From: Zobellella maritima
GTDB taxonomy: Bacteria; Pseudomonadota; Gammaproteobacteria; Enterobacterales; Aeromonadaceae
Direction: 5' to 3'
Length of the DNA stretch: 64,000 nucleotides
Assembly: GCF_003075035.1 (NCBI RefSeq)
Contig: NZ_QCZE01000001.1
Coordinates: forward strand, 1,424,602 to 1,488,601
Part shown: positions 26,008 through 35,017 of the stretch, in pieces
How the letters are laid out: every line of letters begins with the position of its first letter
How positions within the stretch are numbered: the first letter of the stretch is position 1
Program-made: the position numbers and the translations under genes
The notes under the pieces: model-generated
Databases searched by the model: none
Told to the model about the DNA's origin: nothing
Seen by the model: the letters and a program-made list of their open reading frames with translations, nothing else

Positions 26008-26035
26008 ACCGCTTAACATCCTATATGACCGCTTA
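26008..26035 (+). promoter_or_regulatory. Candidate BtsR-binding direct repeat upstream of the transporter
   Basis: Two exact copies of ACCGCTTA occur at 26008-26015 and 26028-26035, 12 bases apart, about 75-100 bases before the start at 26112. This matches the published BtsR/YehT half-site form ACC(G/A)CT(C/T)A in a tandem arrangement (recalled; the E. coli spacer is about 13 bp). The tract TTTTTTAACC follows. Confidence 0.65.
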
Positions 26036-26111
26036 CCCAAACAGAACGGGCTTTTTTTAACCGACTCCCTACACTGGCGCCACACCCCCATTCAGCCAAG
26101 GAGTTGCGCTT

Positions 26112-27539
26112 ATGTTGTGGTTTTTACTCTGTACCGGCCTGCTGGTTGCCGGCTACTTCAGCTACGGAAAGTTTATTGAGCGGTTATTCGGGCCCCGCCC
26201 GGAGCTGGATACCCCGGCCATCACCATGGCCGACGGCGTTGACTATGTGCCCATGTCGGATAAAAAAATCTACCTGGTGCAACTGCTCAACATTGCCGGC
26301 CTGGGTCCCATCTTCGGTCCCATCCTGGGCGCCCTCTACGGCCCCGTGGCCATGTTGTGGATCGTGTTCGGCTGCATCTTCGCCGGCGCTGTTCATGACT
26401 ATTTCTCCGGCATGCTCTCGGTTCGCGCCAAAGGCGCCTCGATACCGACCGTGGTCGGCGAGCAGCTGGGCTCTGCCGCCAAACATTTCATGAATATCTT
26501 TGCCGTCATCCTGCTGCTGCTGGTGGGCGTGGTATTTGTGCTGGGTCCGGCCAAACTGCTCGGTAACCTGTCCGGCATGACGGTCACCATTTGGGTCGCC
26601 ATTATCTTCGGCTATTACATACTGGCCACCCTGGTTCCCATCGACAAGATCATCGGCCGCTTCTATCCGCTGTTCGGCGCCTTGCTGGTCTTTATGTCGG
26701 TCGGCCTGCTGCTCGGCCAGGCCTTCAGTGGCAAGGGCTTCTACCAGACCGGCATCGATTTCGCCAATCTCCATCCCGAAGGACTGCCCCTGTGGCCGCT
26801 GCTGTTTATCACCATAGCCTGCGGCGCCGTGTCCGGCTTCCACGCCACCCAGTCGCCGTTGATGGCCCGCTGCATGCAGAACGAACGCTCCGGCCGCTTT
26901 ATCTTCTACGGTGCCATGATAGGCGAAGGCATCATTGCGCTTATCTGGTGTAGCCTGGGTCTGTCCTTCTATGAAAGTACCGACGCGCTGAACGCCACCC
27001 TGGCCAACGGCGGTCCGGCAGCCGTGGTCCATGAGGTATCCACCAGCCTGTTGGGCACGGTCGGCGGCATCCTCGCCATCCTGGGTGTGGTGATACTGCC
27101 GATCACCTCGGGCGACACCGCCTTTCGCAGCGCCCGGCTAATCGTGGCCGAGTTCCTCAAGCTGGGCCAGCAGGCCTTGCCCAAGCGGCTGCTGATTGCC
27201 GTGCCCATGTTCGTGCTCGGCTACCTGATCACCCAGGCGGAATTTGGTGTTATCTGGCGCTACTTCGGCTGGGCCAACCAGACCACCGCCATGATCATGC
27301 TGTGGGCCGCCGCCGCCTACCTGGCCAAAGAAGGCAAGCTGCACTGGGTCTGCACCCTTCCCGCCATCTTCATGACGGCGGTGACCTTCACCTACCTGGC
27401 CAATGCGGAAATCGGCTTCGGCCTGTCACTGCAGCCGGCCAGCTATATCGGCCTGGCGGTGACCCTGGTGTTTACCGTCGCCTTCCTGCTCAGGTTCCGT
27501 CCTGCCAAGGGCGCAACGGCGCAAGGAGAAAGTGCCTGA
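26112..27539 (+). CDS. CstA/BtsT-family transporter (probable pyruvate uptake)
   Basis: A 475-aa polytopic membrane protein of the carbon-starvation CstA family. It has the DYVPMSDKKIYLVQLLNIAGLGPIFGPILGALYGP motif (about residues 46-80), HDYFSGMLSVRAKGASIPTVVG, and FHATQSPLMARC with the later LPITSGDTAFRSAR. It is shorter than E. coli BtsT or CstA (about 700 aa), lacking extra C-terminal segments, so it belongs to the shorter CstA subgroup. Its location just after BtsSR and under a BtsR-type box argues that it is the regulated pyruvate/H+ symporter. AAGGAG precedes the start. Confidence 0.85.
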   Translation: MLWFLLCTGLLVAGYFSYGKFIERLFGPRPELDTPAITMADGVDYVPMSDKKIYLVQLLNIAGLGPIFGPILGALYGPVAMLWIVFGCIFAGAVHDYFSGMLSVRAKGASIPTVVGEQLGSAAKHFMNIFAVILLLLVGVVFVLGPAKLLGNLSGMTVTIWVAIIFGYYILATLVPIDKIIGRFYPLFGALLVFMSVGLLLGQAFSGKGFYQTGIDFANLHPEGLPLWPLLFITIACGAVSGFHATQSPLMARCMQNERSGRFIFYGAMIGEGIIALIWCSLGLSFYESTDALNATLANGGPAAVVHEVSTSLLGTVGGILAILGVVILPITSGDTAFRSARLIVAEFLKLGQQALPKRLLIAVPMFVLGYLITQAEFGVIWRYFGWANQTTAMIMLWAAAAYLAKEGKLHWVCTLPAIFMTAVTFTYLANAEIGFGLSLQPASYIGLAVTLVFTVAFLLRFRPAKGATAQGESA

Positions 27540-27586
27540 GCCCGGCCCCCGACACCCGTCGGGGCCTGCCCCGGATAGTCACTGAC

Positions 27587-27626
27587 AGAAACAACAAGAG
27601 CGCCGATTGGCGCTCTTGTTGTTTCT
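27587..27626. terminator. Strong bidirectional terminator after the CstA-type gene
   Basis: A perfect 18-bp stem (AGAAACAACAAGAGCGCC / GGCGCTCTTGTTGTTTCT) with a GATT loop. T-rich right and A-rich left arms allow termination in either direction. The rest of the 27540-27905 gap has a low-complexity AT-rich stretch just before the Lrp gene and no visible gene. Confidence 0.85.
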
Positions 27627-27905
27627 GCCTGCTGCTGGCTTTTGTCTTCCCTTGTACCGGGCTTGTGGCCCCGACTCCCCGCCTGTACCTGGTTGGGTAA
27701 AGGCGTTAGGGGTGCTTGCCGGTCGGATAAACCGGTTTGCGGCAGGGTCCGAGGATATCGGTCTGCCTGTTCCCAGAAGATGAATACATAATACCCGGAA
27801 ATGACGGGTGAGTGGTTGCAAAGATGACGTTAATAAACGCTCTTTAAACAACAACTATCTCCATTTATAATAAAATAAATACAATTATTGCAAGGTAATG
27901 GTAAT

Positions 27906-28391
27906 TTGAGCAATCTACTTCAACTCGACCGTACCGATCGCCGGATCCTTGAACTGATGCAGCGCAACGGTCGTATCAGCAACCTGGAGCTGGCCGAACG
28001 GGTTGGCCTGTCGCCCTCGCCCTGCTCCCGTCGAGTCAAGGCGTTGGAAGAAGCCGGCCTGATCGCCGACCATGTCACCCTGCTCGATGCCGCCCGGCTG
28101 GGGCTGAGCCTGCAGGCCTATATTCATATTTCCCTGGATCGCCACACCCCGGATCGCTTCGAAGCCTTTGATCGGGCCATGGCCGATTTTCCCGAGGTGC
28201 TGGAGTGCGATCTGATCACCGGCACCGATGCCGATTATCAGTTGAAAGTGGTGGTGCGCGACATGGAACATTACCAACAGTTTCTGCTGGGCAAGCTGAC
28301 CCGCCTGGAAGGCGTGACCGGGGTGCGCTCCAGCTTTGTGCTGCGCCGGATCAAGCGGGAAACCGCCCTGCCCCTGGATCACCTGGGTTAA
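27906..28391 (+). CDS. Lrp/AsnC-family transcriptional regulator
   Basis: A 161-aa leucine-responsive-type regulator. The N-terminal HTH (LDRTDRRILELMQRNGRISNLELAERVGLSPSPCSRRVKALEEAGLI) is followed by the RAM/effector domain with TGTDADYQLKVVVRD. The start is uncertain: TTG 27906 (MSNLLQLD) and TTG 27888 are both possible, with AAGG at 27892-27895 favouring 27906. No neighbouring amino-acid gene reveals its target, so it is named only to family level. Confidence 0.85.
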   Translation: MSNLLQLDRTDRRILELMQRNGRISNLELAERVGLSPSPCSRRVKALEEAGLIADHVTLLDAARLGLSLQAYIHISLDRHTPDRFEAFDRAMADFPEVLECDLITGTDADYQLKVVVRDMEHYQQFLLGKLTRLEGVTGVRSSFVLRRIKRETALPLDHLG

Positions 28392-28422
28392 GACAAGGCG
28401 GAAACAGGAGATTGTCGGGAAT

Positions 28423-28662
28423 TCAGGAACGCAGATAAATAACCGCCAGCAGGGCGCCGCCCAGCAGCAGCTTGTACTTTAGCTTGCGGGGCATATTGGC
28501 CAGCCGCCACACTAGCCCGGCCTGGGGCAGCTTGCTGGCCAACTCCAGCAGATCCGGTCTGGCCTGCTGCTGGCGCCGCACCTGATTGACAACCAGTTTG
28601 AGCCGCAGGGTCTCCGCCTGCATTTGCAACAGCTCATGCTCCTGCCGTAATGACTTGTGCAT
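28423..28662 (-). CDS. yqjK: YqjK-like small membrane protein
   Basis: A 79-aa basic protein with a C-terminal transmembrane helix (KYKLLLGGALLAVIYL), matching the size and position of E. coli YqjK at the end of yqjD-yqjE-yqjK. Sequence similarity in this family is low, so the call rests mainly on context. It starts 4 bases after yqjE. Confidence 0.65.
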   Translation of the reverse strand: MHKSLRQEHELLQMQAETLRLKLVVNQVRRQQQARPDLLELASKLPQAGLVWRLANMPRKLKYKLLLGGALLAVIYLRS

Positions 28663-28666
28663 AGGC

Positions 28667-29062
28667 TCACTCCTTTAAAGACAGATCCGACATGCCTTTT
28701 TTGCCCTGAATAAAGGCAATATCTTCCTGCAGCTCATTCAGCGTTTGGGCCAGAAACCTACGCTGGCTGGCCAGGTTGCGGTGAATAGCCCATCCCGCCC
28801 AGCACATCAATAGCAACAGGCCGGCAGCCAGCCCGAAAAACACCCAGATCCTGATCGGATCGGAAAGCACCAGGCTCAGGCCGAACAACAGGCTGATATA
28901 GGACATGAAAAACAGCATGACCGCCAGTGCCGCCAGCATGCCCAGCTGCACCATGCGCTCTTTCTGTGCCACAAACTCGATGCGGGCCATCTTGAAGCGG
29001 ACGAACAGCAACTCGGTAACGGTATGCAACAGTTCTTTCAGTGAATTGATCTGGCCACTCAT
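28667..29062 (-). CDS. yqjE: YqjE-like phage-holin-family membrane protein (DUF1469)
   Basis: A 131-aa protein with two adjacent transmembrane helices (about residues 45-67 and 75-98) and a cytoplasmic N-terminal helix (LKELLHTVTELLFVRFKMARIEFVAQKERM), the DUF1469 layout. The start MSGQINSLKEL at 29062 is used because AAGGA lies about 8 bases ahead; the longer in-frame start is unsupported. It lies between YqjD-like and YqjK-like genes. Its function, probably at the inner membrane in stationary phase, is not well defined. Confidence 0.8.
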   Translation of the reverse strand: MSGQINSLKELLHTVTELLFVRFKMARIEFVAQKERMVQLGMLAALAVMLFFMSYISLLFGLSLVLSDPIRIWVFFGLAAGLLLLMCWAGWAIHRNLASQRRFLAQTLNELQEDIAFIQGKKGMSDLSLKE

Positions 29063-29142
29063 TAACCCATCCTTGTGAACAATATCGCTGCCACGCACCC
29101 GCCATTGCGCACATGACAGCCGGTGCCCGGCAACCCGCCCGT

Positions 29143-29460
29143 TCAGCGGCTGTTACGGCTCAGCAAGGCCCCCAGTACCAGCCCGATCAGGGCCGCGATG
29201 CCCATTGCCTGGTAGGGATTGCTATGCACCAAATCATTGGTTTGAGCCGCCGCCTGGCGTGTACGTTCTACCATGGAGTCTTCCAGCTCGGAAAACTGCT
29301 GCTTCGCTCGGCGCAGCTGGGCCTTGAGCTTGCTCTTGAGCTCCCTGCCTTCCTCGGTACCGTCATCGACGGCCGCCTGATAGAGGGCTTCCGCATCCTT
29401 GAGTACCTGCTTGACGTCTTCCAGCAGTGCTTCCCTTTCCTGTTCATATTTCCGGCTCAT
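29143..29460 (-). CDS. yqjD: YqjD/ElaB-family ribosome-associated membrane protein (DUF883)
   Basis: A 105-aa protein of the DUF883 family: a hydrophilic helical N-terminal part (LLEDVKQVLKDAEALYQAAV... ELEDSMVERTRQAA) and one C-terminal transmembrane helix (AMGIAALIGLVLGALLSR). E. coli YqjD/ElaB anchors inactive ribosomes at the membrane in stationary phase. Start MSRKYEQE at 29460 has AGGAGG ahead; the extended in-frame region upstream is not coding by this evidence. It is first of the yqjDEK group. Confidence 0.88.
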   Translation of the reverse strand: MSRKYEQEREALLEDVKQVLKDAEALYQAAVDDGTEEGRELKSKLKAQLRRAKQQFSELEDSMVERTRQAAAQTNDLVHSNPYQAMGIAALIGLVLGALLSRNSR

Positions 29461-29596
29461 AATGCCTCCTGATCGACAAGTGATATCACCCTGCATTTCA
29501 CTGCACAATACCTGTTCAACATAGTAGCCACCGCCGAAGTAGCCAGTGCAGGGGGACATTTTGGCAAGCGAAACTCCTCAACAATGACCCGGCAGA

Positions 29597-31441
29597 TCAG
29601 GGCCGTTCCGGAGATGGCGCTGCTGCTTCCGGTCGGGCCCGGGGCTGCATCGGCGGAAACTCGTCGGCGGTGAGTATTTCACGCTCCAGCAGCAGGGCCG
29701 CGCCCTCCAGCAATTCCCGGCGGCGTTCGGATAGAATGTGCAGCGCCTTCTGGTAGGCGCCATCGACCATATTGCGGATCGCCAGATCGATTTCCCTGGC
29801 CGTGGCTTCGGAATAGCTTCGAGGCTGGATCGTGGTGAGGGCATTGCCCAGAAATGCCTGCCGGTCTTCCTCGTACACCACCTGGCCGCCGACCTCCGCC
29901 ATGCCGAAATGGGTGACCATGCGGCGTGCAATTTCCGACACCTTGGCCAGATCGTCGGCCGCGCCGGTCGACACTTCATCAAAAATCAGCTTTTCGGCGG
30001 CCCGTCCGCCCATCAGCACCGCCATCCGGTTTTGCAGATCATCGGTGGTATGCAGGAAGCGGTCTTCGGTCGGCCGCTGTATGGTATAGCCCAGCGCCCC
30101 CACCCCCCGGGGAATAATCGACACCTTGTGCACCGGATCAATACCGGGCAGCGAGGCGGCCACCAGGGCATGACCCATTTCATGGTGGGCCACCACCCGG
30201 CGTTCATGGGCATTGAGCAACCGACTCTTTTTCTCGAGCCCGGCGACGATGCGCTCGATGGCATTATTGAAGTCCGCCATGGTCACCGTCTCGCTGTTGC
30301 GACGCGTGGCCAGCAAGGCCGCCTCATTGACCAGGTTGGCCAGGTCCGCACCGGTAAAGCCCGGGGTCAGGGCGGCAATATGCGCCAGCTCCACATCCGC
30401 GTCCAGTTGGCGGATTTTACCGATATGCACCTTCAGGATGGCGGTACGCCCCTGCCGGTCCGGCCTGTCCACCAGCACCTGGCGATCGAAGCGTCCCGCC
30501 CGCAACAGGGCCGGATCGAGAATTTCGGGCCTGTTGGTGGCGGCCAGCAGCACTATGCCTTCGGAGGCATCGAAGCCGTCGAGCTCGGTAAGCAGTTGAT
30601 TCAGGGTCTGCTCCTTTTCATCGTGACCGCCCGTGATACCGGCACCACGCGCCCGTCCCAGGGCATCCAGCTCGTCGATGAAGATAATGCACGGCTTCAT
30701 CTTGCCGGCCTGTTCAAACAGATCCCGCACCCGGGCGGCACCCACCCCGACGAACATTTCCACAAACTCGGATCCGGAAATCGAAAAAAACGGCACCGCC
30801 GCCTCGCCCGCCACCGCCCGGGCCAGCAGGGTCTTGCCGGTGCCCGGCGGCCCCACCAGCAAAATGCCCTTGGGCACATGGGCGCCGAGCCGACTGTAGT
30901 GTTTTGGATCCCGCAGAAAATCGACGACCTCCTTCAGCTCTTCCTTGGCCTCGTCGACACCGGCCACATCGTCAAACGACACCTTGGTGACAGTTTCGAC
31001 ATAGATTTTTGCCTTCGACTTGCCCAGCGCCATCATGCCGCCCAGCCCCTGGCTGCCCGTCATGCGGCGGATAAAAAACGACCACAACAGGAAGAAAAAC
31101 GCCAGCGGTATCACCCATGAAAGCAGTGTGCTCAGGAAGGTATTCTCCACCGCTCCGTCATAGGTAACGTCGTACTGCGCCAGCATATCGGCCAATTCGG
31201 CATCGACACGGTTGGTGATGAATCCGGTCCGGCCGTCGGGCAGCGGCGACTTGAAGGTACCGGAGATTTTATCCGCCCCCACCTTGATTGACGCGATCTG
31301 ATCATTCTGCACCAGGCGGACAAATTCGGAGTAGGGAATGGGTTCCAGGGTACGCCAGCTGGTATAGGCACTCTGAAAGACAATGAACAGCATCATGACC
31401 GTCAGCAGATACCAGAGGTTGATCTGATGTTTCTTTTCCAA
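29597..31441 (-). CDS. FtsH-family ATP-dependent zinc metalloprotease (probable second FtsH)
   Basis: A 614-aa membrane AAA protease. The N-terminus has a transmembrane helix (about residues 10-27), a periplasmic segment and a second helix (about 105-125). Walker A is GPPGTGKT, Walker [11 protein letters not shown], the pore loop [10 protein letters not shown], and the zinc site HHEMGHAL (HExxH). It is about 30 residues shorter than E. coli FtsH, with a shorter, divergent C-terminus. No rrmJ/folP neighbours typical of the housekeeping gene are present, so this is probably an extra paralogue for stress-related quality control of membrane proteins. Confidence 0.9.
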   Translation of the reverse strand: MEKKHQINLWYLLTVMMLFIVFQSAYTSWRTLEPIPYSEFVRLVQNDQIASIKVGADKISGTFKSPLPDGRTGFITNRVDAELADMLAQYDVTYDGAVENTFLSTLLSWVIPLAFFFLLWSFFIRRMTGSQGLGGMMALGKSKAKIYVETVTKVSFDDVAGVDEAKEELKEVVDFLRDPKHYSRLGAHVPKGILLVGPPGTGKTLLARAVAGEAAVPFFSISGSEFVEMFVGVGAARVRDLFEQAGKMKPCIIFIDELDALGRARGAGITGGHDEKEQTLNQLLTELDGFDASEGIVLLAATNRPEILDPALLRAGRFDRQVLVDRPDRQGRTAILKVHIGKIRQLDADVELAHIAALTPGFTGADLANLVNEAALLATRRNSETVTMADFNNAIERIVAGLEKKSRLLNAHERRVVAHHEMGHALVAASLPGIDPVHKVSIIPRGVGALGYTIQRPTEDRFLHTTDDLQNRMAVLMGGRAAEKLIFDEVSTGAADDLAKVSEIARRMVTHFGMAEVGGQVVYEEDRQAFLGNALTTIQPRSYSEATAREIDLAIRNMVDGAYQKALHILSERRRELLEGAALLLEREILTADEFPPMQPRARPEAAAPSPERP

Positions 31442-31490
31442 GGTGCTCCCTCCTGGCGAAGGTGATTGACAGGGCGGCTCAACCAGTTGG

Positions 31491-31517
31491 TGGCAGGTCT
31501 CCAGGAGGAGACTGCCA
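31491..31517. repeat. Inverted repeat upstream of the ftsH-like gene
   Basis: TGGCAGGTCTCC / GGAGACTGCCA with an AGGA loop and one unpaired base, about 50 bases before the ftsH-like start. It could be a 5' untranslated hairpin or an operator; no regulator is identified. Confidence 0.35.
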
Positions 31518-31640
31518 GTGATGACCTTAATTGTAATGGTCAGCCCGGGATCTGCTGTGCTTCAGGTTGCAAGGGAGGGTCGCTGGCTAGCAGACTTATG
31601 GCGCGGAGTGCCCGAAAACGGCCACCCACAGCTGCCCGGC

Positions 31641-32054
31641 TCAGCGCCGGTACGCCTGCTGTTTGAGAGGGCTGATATCAATCGCGCTCATCATGGCTCC
31701 CTGTGACACGCTCTGGCCATGATAAACCGGTCTGGCACTCACCAACAGGGTATGGGCGACATGGTCGTAAAGATCCCTGACTATCACTTTTTCACCCTCG
31801 AGCACCGCTCCCTGCCAGGCACGATAGAGCGGAAACTGCTGCAAGGTTAAAGGCGTCATGCCATCAGCGGCGAACCAGGGGCAGACCCTATGCCACTGCG
31901 CCAGTGTTAACCCCGGGAGTATGCCCAGATGACAATCGAGCCCCTCGTTGGAATGGCTGATGCGTCCCTTGGCATCGCAGACAAGGATCAGTTCCCGGCG
32001 CTGCTCCGACCCCTTCCCTTCCTCTCCCTCCACGTCAAAAAACGCCTCGTCCAT
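31641..32054 (-). CDS. Stand-alone PAS-domain-like protein
   Basis: A 137-aa cytoplasmic protein with an acidic N-terminus (MDEAFFDVEGEEGKGSEQRRE) followed by a PAS-like fold (ILVCDAKGRISHSNEG... FPLYRAWQGAVLEGEKVIVRDLYDHVAHTLLVSARPVYHG... SAIDISPLKQQ). The ending DISPLKQ resembles the DITELKx motif that closes PAS domains in sensor kinases. It has no linked kinase or output domain, so it may be a sensing subunit, a free-standing PAS, or the remains of a larger gene. It shares an intergenic region, with a perfect FNR-type box, with the divergent gene at 32352. Confidence 0.65.
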   Translation of the reverse strand: MDEAFFDVEGEEGKGSEQRRELILVCDAKGRISHSNEGLDCHLGILPGLTLAQWHRVCPWFAADGMTPLTLQQFPLYRAWQGAVLEGEKVIVRDLYDHVAHTLLVSARPVYHGQSVSQGAMMSAIDISPLKQQAYRR

Positions 32055-32166
32055 TTACCCTTCCCCATATAAAAAGCACACGCGGGCTGCCGAACAACAC
32101 CGAGTCATGATGACGACATCGTCTTTAATCAGGGATTAAATTGTAATCAACAGAAAACCGTCTCCA

Positions 32167-32180
32167 TTGATTTGAATCAA
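32167..32180. promoter_or_regulatory. FNR/Anr-type binding site
   Basis: TTGAT-TTGA-ATCAA is an exact FNR-family palindrome (TTGAT-N4-ATCAA). It lies about 120 bases upstream of the PAS gene start and 178 bases upstream of the gene at 32352, so it may control either under low oxygen. No -35/-10 was assigned. A similar but imperfect TTGTAATCAA stands about 20 bases to its left. Confidence 0.6.
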
Positions 32181-32351
32181 GAACTGCAAATAAAACAAAT
32201 GAGTTCTGGAGTCAAAAGAGACTTATTTTTCGAATTGTTCACGCCGAACCGGATAATCGACGGGTCGGCAGGGTATGGCCTGCGTCTGGTATCACCTGTC
32301 GCGGATAGACAGGCGACTGCTAGGCTTTTGGTATAACCCTATACATACGGA

Positions 32352-33185
32352 ATGACGGTGACGCTGATAATTGGCAAGGCTTGCCGCCGGGCCTGGCTGC
32401 TGACGATGCTATTGCATGCCCCCACCGTATTAAGCCAAGCCAGGGCCGCGTGCGATCAGCCGCTGCCCGCAGCCCAACAACAACAGCGCCTGAAGACAAT
32501 GGTGCTGGCGGGCACCGGCCTGATCACCCTGTGGGGCGTAACCAACTGGGATTATTTCAGCCGCTCGCCCCAGTCCCAGTCGGAAGGCTGGTTTGGCCCA
32601 AACACCGACGAGGGGGGTGTCGACAAACTGGGCCACCTGTACAGCGTTTATGTCACCTCACAGGCGCTCGGCTCCCTTTATGAACACTGGTGTTTCAATG
32701 CCGAGGATACAGCCCGCTACGGCGCCCTTACCTCCTTCGCTATTTTCGGCTATATGGAGCTCGGCGATGCCTTCAGCGACTTTGGCTTTTCCTACGAGGA
32801 CTTTATAGCCAATGCCGCGGGCAGCGCCGCCAGTTATTATTTCAGTAGCTATCCGGCACTGGCCGAAAAAATGGACATCCGCTGGGAATACGGCCTCAAG
32901 CCGCAACAAGCCGACGTCTTTACCGATTACGAAAATACGAAATATCTGGTCGCACTCAAACTCGCCGGTTTCGACGCCACCCGGCAGGGCCCGTTAAAAT
33001 ACCTTGAGCTTCACCTTGGCTATTACGCCAGGGGCTTTGATGATCCCACCCAGATCAGGGAGCGGAACCTGTATCTGGGCCTGGGGATTAACCTGTCCGA
33101 GCTGTTTCGCCTTGCGGGCTATAACAAGACGGCCACCCTGTTCAACTATTACCAGCCGCCCGGCACCTATATCGCCACCGACTAG
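32352..33185 (+). CDS. DUF2279 family exported or membrane protein
   Basis: A 277-aa protein with an N-terminal signal-like hydrophobic segment (about residues 15-31) and a DUF2279-type body (NWDYFSRSPQSQSEGWFGPNTDEGGVDKLGHLYSVYVTSQ, FAIFGYMELGDAFSDFGFSYEDFIANAAGSAASY). The family is related to YfiM-like proteins of Gram-negative bacteria and has unknown function. It ends convergent with the cupredoxin-like gene, overlapping by four bases. The start at 32352 (ATG) is supported by the signal-like sequence. Confidence 0.75.
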   Translation: MTVTLIIGKACRRAWLLTMLLHAPTVLSQARAACDQPLPAAQQQQRLKTMVLAGTGLITLWGVTNWDYFSRSPQSQSEGWFGPNTDEGGVDKLGHLYSVYVTSQALGSLYEHWCFNAEDTARYGALTSFAIFGYMELGDAFSDFGFSYEDFIANAAGSAASYYFSSYPALAEKMDIRWEYGLKPQQADVFTDYENTKYLVALKLAGFDATRQGPLKYLELHLGYYARGFDDPTQIRERNLYLGLGINLSELFRLAGYNKTATLFNYYQPPGTYIATD

Positions 33186-33655
33186 TCCTGCACCTGCAGG
33201 CGATAATCGGGTGTGGTATTCAGCGGACAGGAGTAGAGATAACTGCCGGGCTTAAGCTCGATGGCATAATCCCGGCTGCTTCCCGTAACCAGGCCTCCGC
33301 CGGACACACTGGGCAACAGGGCCCGGTCCACCAGGCTGGCGCCCCGCAGCCAGAAGCCCAGCTCATAGGGCACATCCCTGTTGGTCACCCTGAAGATATA
33401 GCGACCGGGTTTCAGCTCCAGTACCCGGGCCTGGGTCAGCCGCTGGTCGGCGGTATCATGATTGATACGCTCGCAGTCGGCCTTGGAACGGGTGACATAG
33501 CCATGATCGACGCCATTTTCACTTTCAATAAACTGGCAGCCGGTCTGGGTCAGCTCAATGACCTCGGGCTCAGCTGCCTGCACGGTAACGGGCACCGCCA
33601 GCACCAGTGAGCAGACACTCGCACGCAAAAAGGAGGAAACAAGGAATGTGTTCAT
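33182..33655 (-). CDS. Exported cupredoxin-like protein
   Basis: A 157-aa exported protein with a signal peptide (MNTFLVSSFLRASVCSLVLAVPVTVQAAEP, cleavage near residue 28). The mature body has beta-strand-rich segments and a C-terminal motif YSCPLNTTPDYRLQVQD, reminiscent of a cupredoxin fold, where a Cys near the C-terminus can be a copper ligand; but a complete His-Cys-His-Met ligand set is not obvious. Two Cys (GCQFIES, KADCERIN) may form a disulfide. The start at 33655 is preferred over longer in-frame ATGs because the signal begins there. Confidence 0.6.
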   Translation of the reverse strand: MNTFLVSSFLRASVCSLVLAVPVTVQAAEPEVIELTQTGCQFIESENGVDHGYVTRSKADCERINHDTADQRLTQARVLELKPGRYIFRVTNRDVPYELGFWLRGASLVDRALLPSVSGGGLVTGSSRDYAIELKPGSYLYSCPLNTTPDYRLQVQD

Positions 33656-33821
33656 GGTATTTACCTCTGTGATGTCCGGCTTATATGGATATTCATGAAC
33701 TTGGCTCCGCACGTTCAGGAACCTTGATGACAATGACCGGCACAAGAGGCAAAAAAATACCGGCCATGGCTGTATGCGGAAAATCGGGGCTGTTTTTGCC
33801 CTTTGATTGCGATAGAAACGC

Positions 33822-34571
33822 CTAGGCCGTCTGCCGTTCCGGCTCGGCGCGCCGGTAACTCCTGATCATGAATCTGGGCTCGAAGCCGAGCCGCCGGTAC
33901 AGGCCCTCGCCCGCGCTCGAGGCCTGCAGGGTGATATAACGGCCTCCCCAGCCCTGGCAGACGGCAATCAGCCTGTGCATCAACCCGTAGGCAATGCCCT
34001 GGCCCTGGTGCTCCGGCGGCACCCCCACCTGGTGTACCCCGATCACACTCCCGGTCTTGTAGAGCAGGGCCGTGGCTACCGCCTCCCCTTCGCGCTCGGC
34101 CAGCAGCAGGCGCACCCCGGGCATCTCGCTTATCCGCCGGATCACCGTCTCGTCTATGGCATAGCCGAAGGCTCGGCTGCAGATCCGGGTCCAGTCAGTT
34201 ACCTGTCCGGAGGTGGTAACCGACCTGATCCGCAACGCATCCCCGGGCTCAACCACCCAGTCAGACAGGCTCAGGTGCATTGCCCGCTGCTCCAGGCAGA
34301 CGCCAAAGCCCCGGGTAATCAGCGTTTGTTCGAACGGGCTGCTGTCTCGCCCTGCCGCCCAAATGGGCACCATAGCCCTGTCTGGTAGCCGGGCCGGCAA
34401 GAGCCAGTTCGATGCCGGCTCGTGGCCCCAGTCGAACCAATAACGGTGCGGCCAGCCGGGGCAGGCATGCCAGCCGGGCAGGTCGCCACCGACCGCAGGC
34501 TCGGCCCCCATGGTGCGCCACAGGGCGGTGAGATTATCGATATTCGCTTTATCCAGTATGTTGCTGTCCAT
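33822..34571 (-). CDS. GNAT family N-acetyltransferase
   Basis: A 249-aa protein with a C-terminal GNAT domain: the acetyl-CoA loop V/PPEHQGQGIAYGLMHRL (about residues 180-200) and the conserved YRRLGFEPRF near the end. The N-terminal 120 residues are family-specific, perhaps a second degenerate GNAT half. The substrate is unknown. It is the last of a minus-strand run nitroreductase-YdcZ-GNAT with gaps of only 2-3 bases, so it is probably co-transcribed with those genes. Confidence 0.82.
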   Translation of the reverse strand: MDSNILDKANIDNLTALWRTMGAEPAVGGDLPGWHACPGWPHRYWFDWGHEPASNWLLPARLPDRAMVPIWAAGRDSSPFEQTLITRGFGVCLEQRAMHLSLSDWVVEPGDALRIRSVTTSGQVTDWTRICSRAFGYAIDETVIRRISEMPGVRLLLAEREGEAVATALLYKTGSVIGVHQVGVPPEHQGQGIAYGLMHRLIAVCQGWGGRYITLQASSAGEGLYRRLGFEPRFMIRSYRRAEPERQTA

Positions 34572-34574
34572 GAC

Positions 34575-35015
34575 TTACTCCCAGTTTATAAGCAGGATCC
34601 CGGCCACCAGTGCCACCACGCCGGCCGCCTTCAGCGGAGTGATGGGCTTGACGGGCAGATCGAACCAACCGAAATGGCTGGCAATAATGGCCACCACAAT
34701 CTGGCCGGTGAGCGCAAAAGACATCATGGGCCCCGCCCCCATCCTGGGGATCAGGAAGTAGAACATCCCAACCCCGAAGACACTCAAAACGCCACCAAAC
34801 CACAGATAGAGAGGCACCGCCTGAATAGACGCCAGCTGCGGGTACTGGCGGGTCGACACCATCACCGCCAGCAGCGACAGCAGGCAGCTGACCGAAAAGG
34901 CGACGGCGGTCCCCAGCAGCGAGTTTCTGAGCAGCACGCCCAGTTGCGCGTTCATGCCGGCCTGCACGGCAATGGCCGCCCCCGCCATCAACGCCAGCAG
35001 CGACAGATAGCTCAT
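34575..35015 (-). CDS. DUF606 / YdcZ-family transporter-like membrane protein
   Basis: A 146-aa protein with about five hydrophobic helices (for example LSLLALMAGAAIAVQAGMNAQLGVLLRN and VLSVFGVGMFYFLIPRMGAGPMMSFALTGQIVVAIIASHFGWF), fitting the short DMT-superfamily EamA-like YdcZ family. Such proteins are often paired as exporters, but here only one copy is seen. It is 2 bases downstream of the nitroreductase gene and 3 upstream of the GNAT gene. The substrate is unknown. Confidence 0.85.
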   Translation of the reverse strand: MSYLSLLALMAGAAIAVQAGMNAQLGVLLRNSLLGTAVAFSVSCLLSLLAVMVSTRQYPQLASIQAVPLYLWFGGVLSVFGVGMFYFLIPRMGAGPMMSFALTGQIVVAIIASHFGWFDLPVKPITPLKAAGVVALVAGILLINWE

Positions 35016-35017
35016 GG

